Source: Turbatrix aceti (lineage: Eukaryota; Nematoda; Chromadorea; Rhabditida; Panagrolaimidae). From it: a DNA stretch of 64,000 nt. A program made the position numbers and the translations under genes. The DNA lies in contig OZ017766.1 in assembly GCA_963969345.1 (NCBI GenBank), forward strand, positions 4,712,001-4,776,000. The letters run 5' to 3'. Below the pieces are notes generated by a model. It was given only the letters and a program-made list of their open reading frames with translations, did not search any database and was not told the origin of the DNA. Within the stretch, counting starts at the first letter, position 1. The number at the start of each line of letters is the position of its first letter. This document shows, in pieces, positions 46,598 through 57,600 of this stretch.

Positions 46598-46763
46598 GAC
46601 CACGTGCTGCGTGCGTGTTCGTTCAACGGGTTGAATAAATTTCCGTGATAATTCTGAGCGCGCTGGTTTTGATTGAGTCCGTTGTTTTCGGCATCTGTGT
46701 ACCTTTGTTGAATTTGTTATTGTGGAGATTGAACGTAAAGATTTTTGCCTTCAGACAGTCGCA

Positions 46764-47250
46764 ATGGTGATGTGGGAGCGGATTCGACAGGGCGTGCGAT
46801 GGAGGCCGCTTGAGCGCTACGCACTCGCCGTCCGGGCCCTCAATTTGAAGGATGTCGAGGCGATTCACGTCTCTTTTGACCCCTTTCACGCAGATAACAC
46901 GGCTCTGAGGTATGCCAAGCTGGGCGAATTCAGCCAATTTAGCAAGATCCGTTTTCAGGTGGTTCTGGCACGCGGTATCGACGCCCAAAGTCAAGATCAC
47001 CAATCCGAGAGTCAGAATCACGAGCGAAGTCCGAAACGACCGGCAGGATCCTTTTTTCGTCGCTGATCTCGGTGAGTTGTTCGCCAGGCCACCAAATTGT
47101 CAAGCAAATGTATCAATTTCAGCAGACAAACGGCGCCTCGTCTTCAAAACGACCGGCATGCAGCCGATGGACGTCGTCATGCGTTTCAACAAGCTCACCG
47201 GCAACCCAGAATTCGGCAACGCCGGTCTCCGCAGCGTGCCTGGCCAATAA
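46764..47250 (+). CDS. MRPL53: Mitochondrial large-subunit ribosomal protein mL53
   Basis: Exons: 46764-46909, 46959-47071, 47123-47250; 128 aa with consistent phases. It resembles mL53 in the segments 'LKDVEAIHVSFDPFHADN', 'NPRVRITSEVRNDRQDPFF' and the following hydrophobic strand with 'MQPMDVVMRFNKL', the thioredoxin-like fold of that family. The N-terminus is short and basic (RIRQGVRWRPLERY), compatible with mitochondrial import. The ATG is ten bases after a TTGCCTTCAG acceptor and 166 bp after AK6. The assignment is from remembered family features, so moderately sure. Confidence 0.7.
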
Positions 47251-47415
47251 ATAGGATTTTGATTTTTTTTATGATTTTGTTGTGTTTCCGATGGATGAAA
47301 TGTATAAAAATCTCAAAGCATGCTTTTTGGGGTGGATTTTTTGTCCGCAGCGTTCTCCGTGTCCCGCAGCGAAAAGAAGAAGGATGAATAGACGTGGAAT
47401 TTGCCTCGCAGATGG

Positions 47416-50155
47416 ATGCAACCGATGTTCGCGACTCTCGGTGAAGGCTCGCCCCTAACCGGCGACATGAATTCTGCGAACGTATCCGCAGCCGGGCTAG
47501 ATCCTGCGCAAGAGGCGGTAAGTCGAGATCCAGCAAGGTTTATTTATTATTTTGTGTTAATTGGGATTTTATAGACGCCGCCTGTCCACCAGGGAAACGG
47601 CTATTACCCCATCGGAGCAAATGGATACGCTCCGGCCGTTGCTCCTGCTCCGCCTTCGGCCTACGAACAGCAGCCAAATGTGAGTTGATGAATTTTCAGT
47701 TGCGTGGCAGGAGCCCGCAGTGAGGATAATAGTTTCAGGGCGAGATGATCCATCTGCGTCGTGTCATCGATGAAAAAGAACACGCTCTTCGCGAAGCTGT
47801 TACCAAGCTTCAGAGTCTGGTGAGCGTTTTCTCCTGAATTGCCCCGTTTTACCGGGTTTTACCTGCAGCAAAGCCACTACGCAGAACTCCACGCGGCCTA
47901 CCTGCGTGCCAATGAGGCTCTGCAGAACAACGTGCCCGCAGAACTCGCCGATCAGGTGTCCAAGCTGCAGACCGCGCTCAGCGTCGCGCTTGAGGAGAAA
48001 ACCGGGCTCCAGGGCGATCTCCGGGTCGCGCTACAGCAACTCTCGGCCGATCGGGAAATGGTACAGCGCGCGACCGAAACTGCCGCTGCCCAGACCCGCG
48101 CCGTCGCCAACGGCGAAGAGGAGCGGAGACTGCTGAAAAACGAAGTGGCAGAAATGACGACGAGGCTCAAAAGTGCGTTGAGCGAGGCTGACCGGCTTCG
48201 GGCGGAAACCGGGACTCTCGAGGCCCGCGTGCGCCAGGTGCAGCAGGACCGTAACGACACCCAGGTTCGGCTGAAATACGTCTTTGGCGAGAAGGAGGAG
48301 CTCGAACGCGCGCTGACCGATGCCAGACGGGAGCTCGGCATGAAGGACATCTTCATCAAGCAACTCACCGCCCACGACCAAGCACTCGCTTCGACCGGTG
48401 AATCGAGTATCCGGGAACTCGCTGCCGAGAAGGAAGCTTTGCTCAACCGGGTTTCCAGTCTCGAAGCAGCTTTCATGGTCGCCGATCGAGAACAACGCGC
48501 GTCGGCCGAATACCAGGAATCCTGTCTCGCTGAACTCAATCGCAAGGCGCAGCAGGCGGAAGAACGGGCGGTTGCCGCCACAGAGGCCAAACTCCAGCTC
48601 GAAGCTGCCAATGCTGAACTCGAGGAGCGCCTGTCCAACCTGCTGGCCGAAGCTGTAGCGGCCCAGATTCCTGTAAACGAGGCGAAAATCAAGGAAACCG
48701 TGTCTGATAATGAAGAAACAGCCGCCGCCGCTGCAGACGAAATTAACGCGCTCTCCCACGCGTTATCGACCGTTCAGGAGGAACTCATCGCGACGCAGAA
48801 TCGAGCCCAGGAACTGGAGCTCGAACTCTCCCAAAAGGTGGCTTTTTGGCACTTTTACCCGTCCAATGGGTTCATGAACGTTCATAAAAACCGATTTCAG
48901 GAGCTAATAGTGCAAAACTTGGAGCAGACCCTTGAAACGGAGCAAACTCGGACTCAACAGCTGCAAACCGACATTAAAACCCAGAAAACTGTGGAAACTG
49001 TTAGTTTTTCGGTGTTTTTATCCCATTGCAAGGTTTTTGCTTTTCAGGACGTGCACGCGCTGCTCGAACAACTTCAGAACGAGCGGGCGACTGTCTCGAG
49101 AGCTGTCGCCCAGAATCTGGAACTCAAAGAACAGCTTTGCGAGTTGCAGGACAAATTTGTTGAAATAACCAACGAATCCGCGACCCGTGAAGACCAGCGA
49201 ACCTCTGCGTTGTCTGCTGTCGACCGTCTTCGAACAGAAGTCGAGCGTCTGAATGCTGAAGTCGCCTTTTTCAAATCTGGCGGCCGCGTTGACCTTCAGG
49301 TTCGAGAAATCGGCGTCGGCACTGACGTTGTGATTCTGTCCAGCGTGGAGCAGCAGACCGAAGAGCCTGAAATCGTCCCGATAACCGTTACGACAGAATT
49401 AGAGGCCCCCGCTCCCGTGCAGACCGCTAACGTGGCCACCGTCGACCAAGAACAGCAAACCGAGTTTTCCTTCGCCGCAGCCATCGCCGCGGAGTCCAGC
49501 GAACTCACCACGACCGTGTCCGCAGAAAGCCATCGGGCGGAGCGACGTCGGTCACTGTCACTCTCCTCGACGTCGTCGGCTGCTTCGTCTGCGGCCAGCG
49601 CGGCGTCCCTGGCCGAGGCCGGCATCGTCGCAACCCTCGAATCGCGAATTGAGGACCTCAGAGCCGAAATAGACAGTGTCCGGGCTGCCAACGACAAACT
49701 ACAGTACTTTTTAACCGCTTTGGAATCCGAAAACGAATCCATCGGGGAGTACATCACACTCTACCGCTACCAACGATCTGTGATGCACAAGAAGAGTGCT
49801 GAGAAGGACGCCTGCATCGCGCAGCTCTCATTCGAAGCCAAGGCAGCCCAGACAAAGGTCTCCGAACTTCAGCAGATTATCTGTGACCTCTGTGGTCAGT
49901 TGCCCCAGGTTCTGACCACTCAGCCCCAGGAAGCCGCACCTCCTGCGCGCGAAGCCGACAGCCCCGAAAGCAATACGGTTGCTGAGCGGCTCAACGAGAT
50001 TCTGCACAAAATTGAGGTAAAAAACTGATTTATTTTTAGGCCAGGCTAATTTCGTTGATTTTCAGCACCGACACCCGCAAAACGGCATCCCCACAGACTT
50101 TGTCGACCCCAAGCTCCACTGCCCAGAATGCAGAGGCCAAATGTTTACTCTTTAA
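47416..50155 (+). CDS. GOLGA2: GM130-like golgin (GOLGA2), coiled-coil Golgi tether
   Basis: Cis-Golgi matrix protein that tethers vesicles and binds GRASP65. Exons: 47416-47517, 47575-47679, 47739-47819, 47869-48837, 48901-48999, 49048-50016, 50066-50155; 804 aa, all junctions phase 0. A short Pro/Gly/Tyr-rich N-terminus is followed by a very long heptad coiled coil. The C-terminal block 'GEYITLYRYQRSVMHKKSAEKD' is the most conserved GM130 segment. The end 'LHCPECRGQMFTL' has a CxxC pair and a hydrophobic terminus, as in invertebrate GM130. Two small introns (63 and 48 bp) are multiples of three without stops, so retention would only add residues. The start could also be the ATG at 47425. 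Confidence 0.82.
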
Positions 50156-50356
50156 CACTGTGCACGGTGCTCTCTGCCGGATTACAGGTAGACATCGATT
50201 CCAACTCCATTTTTCACGGAGATGCCTTGGGTGAGCGGTGAAACTTCAGCATCCTTCTCTTACGACCGCTTTGATGCTTTCCTCCTTCAAAGATACATGT
50301 TCTATATCCTAAGAGAAAGATAACGTTATTTATTTGAATTGTTAAATTAAAAAAAG

Positions 50357-50362
50357 AATAAA
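50357..50362 (+). terminator. Possible golgin poly(A) signal
   Basis: AATAAA about 200 bases after the golgin stop, before the next start at 50556. Confidence 0.5.
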
Positions 50363-50555
50363 AGTTATTTTACGATATCGGCGACGCTTTCGATTGGAGA
50401 TAACAAAATAGAGAACAACTTATCGTAATCGTTACTATTGTCCACCAAAATCTTGAAGCGAAAATTGATTGTCGTTGATCGTAACAACAAAACCCACCAT
50501 AACGACTGGTTTCTTTGCTTTTTCTGTCGTTTTTTCGAATATTTTTGCGTTTACG

Positions 50556-51402
50556 ATGTCTTCCGACGTTGCTTCGCTGCGGGATGGTATGTTTTGTAGC
50601 CTTTATCGAAAGTTCTACGTAGTTTTTTAGGTATTGCTGTCATCGAACAGCGATCAGAAGTGATCAAAAAAGAATTCGATGAGGAAAAGAACAAATTGGC
50701 TGACTGTAAGTTTTGGTTTCATTACTAGTGCAGTTTTTTTTTTTTGTTTTTTTTCAGTGCGAATGAAACAGGCATTGCTCGAAGAAAAGTTGAACTCTAT
50801 GGACAGTGAGATCGGAAACAGCGAAAAGGAAATTGTGGCCGTTGACAAAACTCGTGCCAAGTAACACTGTTTTTTGTTTTTACCCTTGTTTGTACTTTTT
50901 TTTTCTCAAATTTTAGCAATCTGAAGAAAGAAAGCGAAAGCATGAAGAAGGTTTTCGAAGTCAAACGTGCCACTCTGACAACGGAAGCTCAAATGTCTTC
51001 GTCGATTTCCAAGCAACTGAAAAAAACCATGAAGATCGTTACCGATTGCAAATCCGCTGTCACGAAGAGTTCGTACCTCACCATCACCAAGGTGATGAAA
51101 AACGAAGTTTCCGCGGTTCAGGACATGTACAAAGAAGGCAAGTTGTTGTTTTTTTCAATGTTGGCCAATTTTACTGTTTTTTTTCAGCTGAGCGACTGTG
51201 GAAAGAATTGTCTGATCTACATGCCGACGAATTGAAGACGAATTCGACCTACGGCAAGTACCTCTGCATTCATGACGGAGAAACTAAGCGCTGTGTTACG
51301 TAAGTTTTATTTGACAGAATTCCATTGATCTCAAGTTTCCATGTTTTTAGGAAGAAGCAAAGCAAGTACACTTACGACTTCATGCGAAGCAGTGCGGCGT
51401 AG
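50556..51402 (+). CDS. Small coiled-coil protein, unknown function
   Basis: Six exons: 50556-50586, 50631-50705, 50758-50860, 50917-51137, 51188-51299, 51351-51402; 197 aa. The intron after 51137 starts with GC (AAG|GCAAGT); using it is the only way to keep frame and phase. The protein begins MSSDVASLRDGIAVIEQ and has a highly charged coiled coil over most of residues 8-125. A short C-terminal segment follows ('LHADELKTN', 'KYLCIHDGETKRC') and it ends MRSSAA. No membrane segment or signal peptide is seen. The shape resembles small kinetochore or spindle coiled-coil subunits, but I recognise no specific family. Confidence 0.72.
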
Positions 51403-51666
51403 TTTTTTGTGCTGGATTGTTATTGTTGTTTTGTTTGTTGATGATAAAGAACCACTGATAAATGGATAACAAAAAGCGGCATGGCGTTGTATTCGTTATT
51501 TGACTATTTGATTTTCAACCAGTTTTGAGATTGTTTGTTGCACGAGGGTTCCTGGGTGGAAAATTCAATACTGGTTTTATTTCACTTTTTTGTCCTACAT
51601 TTCTGATTTTTTGACGGTTGAGTGTGCCATTAAAGTTCACCTCACGTCGATCGCTTTGAACTCAGA

Positions 51667-54600
51667 ATGGACGATCCCGTGTCGTTCCTTGAGTTGGGAG
51701 AAATCAAGCATCGGCTCTACACGACAAAGGAAGTTGAGCGGCTCAGTGTTCTCTGTGTTTCGCAGCCTAAAACCTTTGATGCCGTAAGTGCAAACCGGCG
51801 ATCGGCCAATTTCTATGCCAGATTTTTTTAGCTCGGATATCCTCTACCTGGCGGTCTCTACGACTTGGCCCTAGGCGCGACCAGCAGGGGTGAGATCTGT
51901 TCAACATGCGGTCAACGGGATCTGAACTGCCCAGGTCACATGGGACATATCCAGCTCGCTCTTCCTGCCTTCAATCCGCTTCTTTTTTCGTTTACCTACA
52001 ACGTAAGTGTCATTTTTGCTGTTTTTGTTGCATTTGTGATTATTTCAGCTCTTCAAAGGAACCTGCGTCAATTGCCACCGTTTTATGTGTCAACTCGATG
52101 GCACTCTGACCTCTCTTCTCCTTTCTCAGCTACGATGCATCGAACTGGGATGTCCAAAGTTGGCTGAAAGAATAGCACAGCGCATTGCCGATGTCAAAGC
52201 AAATGCCGAGAGCAAAGATGAACAGAAACGTATGTTTTTAGGCGATTTTTGGGAGATATGAACTGTTTTTTTATTTCAGATCTTCTGGAAAACCTATCAA
52301 ATTTTTCCATTGATCAGTTGGATGAGGCGATCGCTACGATGTCCAACACGGATGTCCAGTCGCTCAGAAAACAGCAAGGCGCTGTCCACAAGAACACATA
52401 CGAACTTCGGAGATCGTTGATTCACGATTTCATGCGCGCTCATTTGGTATGGTGTTTTATGCAATTTATGGGGTAAAATATGTTTTTTTTCTTTTTTTTA
52501 GTTTAAGCACGTTGTCAAATGTCCATTGTGCCACCGGCGTACCGGGAATATCCGAAATGACTCCGGGCGATCCATTCTCATCGATTTCGGCAGTGGCGGA
52601 ATTCAGGGCAAATCTTCGATGAAGTACAACAGAAAATCGTCGCAGAACGGGACGGAAGACGCGGCAGATGCGGATCCCATGGATGTCGGCTTCGAAGAAA
52701 ACGCCGACGATGACGCGGACAATTCCAAGCTCGCAGACGGCGACAAAACAGCCATTGCACTTCAGCTCGAGGAGGTGCAGGCCGGGGGCATCGACAAGCT
52801 CTCCTGGCGCGCACAGGAAGTTCGGGACCACTTCCGCGAAGTCTGGAAGCACGACGGACACGTCCTGAAGCAGCTTTTTTCCATTTTCAACAACACAGCC
52901 ACCGGAAAATCGGAATGTCCGATGGATGTCCTCTTTTTTGAGGTGATCATGATCCCGCCCAACAAATTTCGTCCCATTCAGTTCTTTGGAGGCGAACGCT
53001 ACGAAGACACGCAGACAATCGCTTTTCGCAAGATTCTGGAAGTGAATCTCTCCGTTCACTATCTCCAGGTGATTCTGTCCAATCCGGCAGATGCGAATTC
53101 GGCCGAAACCACGAAATACAGGGTGCACGTTGAGAGCAACGTCGTAGGCAAGTCCATGCCCCAGAAACTGCACAACTCCTATCTCAGTCTCCAGGTTGGT
53201 TGTCGGCGAGGGTTTTTATGTTCAGCTCTGTTTTTTAGGTGCTCGTGAACGGTCTCTACGACAGCGACACCCTGCCTGACCGGAATGCGACGGGCGGCAT
53301 CAGACAGCTGCTGGAGAAGAAGCAAGGCCTCTTCCGCATGCACATGATGGGCAAGCGAGTCAACTTTGCCTGTCGATCGGTTATCACGCCCGATCCCTAC
53401 CTCGATGTCGACGAAATTGGCATTCCGGAGGTCTTTGCGAAGGCGCTGACGTTCCAGGAACCCCCGAATGCGCATAACATTGACAAACTCCGAAAGGCCA
53501 TTGAAAACGGCGCGCTCAAGCATCCGGGAGCCAACTTTATTCACAAGGGCGAAAGAGAAAAAGTCTCCCTTCAACCCCTGACTCTGCCAATTCGCAGGGG
53601 TGAAGCTAACAGACTGCCTGTCATCAACAGCGACGCGAATTCGAACATCAGAGTGAGTAGTTTTATTTGTTTTTTAGTTGAACCAGGGTTTTTGCAGGTG
53701 TTGCGACACCTGAGAAACGGTGACATGGTCCTGATGAACCGGCAGCCTTCTCTCCACAAACCCTCAATCATGGGCCACCGGGTTCGCGTCCTGCGAGGCC
53801 AAAAGGCCCTTCGCATGAACTACGCTCCCTGCAAGGCTTACAACGCTGATTTCGACGGCGATGAAATGAACGGACATTTTGTGCAGAGTCGCATGGCTCA
53901 GACTGAAGCCGCCGAGATTGGTATGTTTTTTAAAAATTAAAATTTTAATTTTTAAATAATTTTTTTCCGAAAAAAAAATCAAACATGAAATTTTTTTATT
54001 TTATTTTTATTTATTAAATTTATTAAGAATAAATAAATAAATTTTAAAAAATAAAATTGAAATTATAAAATTTATTCTTAAAAAAATAAATTTATAAATA
54101 AAATTAAAATAAAAAATTTTATGTTTGATCTTTTAATTTTTTTTGAAAAAATCTTTTTTGGTTGAATGAGCAGCAAATTACAAATCAAATTTCAGCCAGC
54201 GTCGGAGCGAGCTATCTCGTCCCAAAAGATGGAACGCCCATTCTCGGCCTGATTCAGGATCACGTCGTTTCTGCGGTGCTTTTGACAGTCCGAGATCGAT
54301 TCCTCGAAAAGAAAGACTTCATGCACCTGTTGTTGGCTGCTTTTGCGAGGTCGACGAAGCGTATCAAAATTCCTCCTCCGGCCATCGACTTTCCCCGTCA
54401 ATTGTGGACCGGTAAACAGGTGGTCACAGCGATGATTCAGAATTGTATCCCGGAGAATGCGCCGAGAATTAACCTCGCCGGAAAAGCGAAAACCCCAATT
54501 TCGTGCTGGAAGGTGCCCGGACACGCAAATCCGCCATTCGAGATGAGCGAATCGGAAGTCATTTTCTCCCAAGGCGCTCTCGTCTCCGGCGTTCTCGACA

Positions 54601-57600
54601 AGGCCCATTTTGGCGCGACGCAGTACGGCTTCATTCACTGCTGCTACGAGTTGTACGGCCACAAAACGGCCACGCTGATTATGAGTTGCTTTTCGCGGTG
54701 TTTTACGACTTATCTGCAGGTTTGGTTTTTGAGTATTTGTTTTTTTGTAAAAAATTTTATTTTAATTTTTTTAGTTTCACGGATTCTCGCTTGGTGTTGC
54801 GGATATTCTGGTGAACGATGATGCGGACAAGATCCGTCACAAAGCGATCAAACAACTCCGAAAGCAGGGCGATACGATCGTCAAGAAGACATTTCATCTT
54901 TCCGATGAAGCAAATCGCGTCGAACTCAAACACGCGTTGGCCAAAACGTATAACAACAAAACTGGGGACAAGACTTCTGTCAAGCAGTACGATTACGCTG
55001 TCAAGCAGACCATCGGACGGTATACCGAGAAACTCAATGAGTGAGTCGTTTTTTTTAGTTTTAAAAAAAGAAGAAAAGTAAATATAATTTATACTTTTTT
55101 TCAGCGCTTGTGTTCCCGCCGGCTTGATCCGATTGTTCCCCCAAAACTCACTGCAACTCATGATTCAGTCGGGTGCAAAGGGTTCATCGGTGAATGCCAT
55201 CCAGATTTCCGCTGCCCTCGGTCAAATCGAACTCGAAGGCCAGCGTCCGCCGCTCAGCGCGACCGGTCGAACCCTGCCGTCGTTCAAAGCCTTCGACACT
55301 GCTCCTCGGGCTGGGGGTTTTGTGGATCAGCGCTTCCTAACAGGCGTCAATCCGCAGGAACTCTTCTTCCATACAATGGCCGGTCGAGAGGGTCTCATCG
55401 ATACGGCCGTCAAAACGTCCCGTTCGGGTTACCTTCAGCGATGTATCATCAAGCACCTCGAAGGCATCACCGCGCAGTACGATGGCACTGTTCGTGACCA
55501 TGACGGCAGTGTCATTCAATTCAGGTACGGCGAAGACGGTTTCGACGTTGGCAAAGCGACTTTCCTCAATCCCAAGCACTTTGGCTTCCTGACGAACAAC
55601 ATCGGAGCTGTGCAGGCGACGTCCGTGCCCAGGAACGCGACTGACGAAAACTGGCATTGCACGGAAACAGAACACGCATACAGGAAAATCAGACGCCGGC
55701 GAAAGGATCACATTTTGTCCAAAGGAGAACGCCAAAATGGATTCACTATTTTTTCGCAGAATTATTCAGCGTCGGCGGATCCCAAGGTTATCAAGGCAGC
55801 GTGGCACTGTTTGCCGGAAGCGGACCGCATGGAATACGAAGCACAGGCACCCCGTCCTCTTCCTGACTGTCTGAACAACGAATTCAATCCGTATAACACG
55901 CTCGGAGCCCTGCCGGAAAAAATCACGGATGAAATCTACAAATACAGCACGGAGTGCATGGACCCGGACGTCAAACGCATTCTCTTCTGGAAGGGCCTTC
56001 GGGCTCTCGTCGACCCCGGTGAGTGCGTGGGACTCCTCGCAGCCCAGTCCATCGGTGAACCCTCCACGCAGATGACGCTCAACACCTTCCATTTCGCCGG
56101 TCGTGGTGAGATGAACGTCACCCTGGGTATCCCCCGTCTCAGAGAAATTCTCATGACATCCGGCAAAAATATTGCAACTCCGACTGCTGAGGTCTTGATT
56201 CAGGATTCTGCGACGGAGGAAAATGTCGAACAACTGCGGCAAAAATTCAATCGAGTGTTCCTTAAAAATTGCGTCAAAAAGATTTCTGTCGAAGAACGAA
56301 TCTCGATCACGCATAACGCTCTTCGGCACTTTGTCATCGGAATCGAGATTCTGAAAGCAGCGGATCGAGAGCCGGAAGCACGGCATCTGAAGCGCAAGAC
56401 AATCATTCAGTGCCTCGAAGAAAAGTTCCTGAAAAGCATTACCGCTGGAATTCTCAAGAAAACGAACGATTTGCACGATTACACTTCCATCGTTCATCAT
56501 CGCCTCCGAATCGCAAACGCGATGTCCGCGAAGAACGAGGACGACGACGATAGCGAGAAAAAGCCGGTCGTCAACGACGAAGTCAGCAGCGATGAAGAAG
56601 CCGGCGGGGGCGGGGACGCCGACGCTGCCGAAGCACGCCTGCACAATCGGCACCTCGACGACGTCGCCGAGTACGAAGGCGAGGCCGAAGAGGAAAACGA
56701 AGTCGGTGACAAGGAACCGGCCATCGAAGACGCATTCGACAACTACGAAGACAGCGAAGGGGAGACCGAGGAACAGGCCGAGGACGGCGATCCGGAAAAT
56801 AAGGCAGCGACCACTGTTTCTGATGAACAGCGTCGCCAGGTTTGTTCGAAAACGATCAAAAGCAAGCATGTACGGTTTTTTTTCAGCGAGTCATGCAACT
56901 GTCCCAGTACTGTGACGACTACCGCGTGGATGCCAAGAACAGGTGGTGCGTATTCTCCTTGACGGTGAGTTCATGTTTTTTGAGGCTAACTAACGAAATG
57001 ACTAATGTCCAGTAAATTCCCGGTGAATGAATTATAATCATCATTTACCGTGGAATATACCGGCCATTCGCCAAGTCGAAGATGAATTGCTTGATGTCGA
57101 GATTGAAAACGAAGTGACTAATGTCCAGTAAATTCCCGGTGAATGAACTCAAGTTATCATTAACCGTGGAAGATACCGGCCATTTGTCAAGTCGAGGAGA
57201 CGAAGAAGAAGTCGTGTTTGAAAACGAAATGACTAATGTCCAGTAAATTCCCGGTGAATGAACTTTTATCATCATTTACCGCGGAATATACCGGCCATTG
57301 GCCAAGTCGAGGACGGAAAAAATAAAAGTAGACAGAAACGAAGTGACCAATGTCTAATAATTTCCCGGTGAATGAATTTATCATCATTTACCGAGGAAAA
57401 TATCAGCCACTGGGCAAGTCGATGTATCCATGGATGTAGAAAATGGGACGAAATGTCCAATGGCCAATAAATTCCCGGTGAATGCTCGTAATCACATTTA
57501 CCGTGGAAAATATTGATCATCGGCCAAGTCGACCATTGATGACAAAAAGTAGCTTGGCAGACACCGCTGTCAACTAATACGTTCCCGGTGAATGTTCCAA

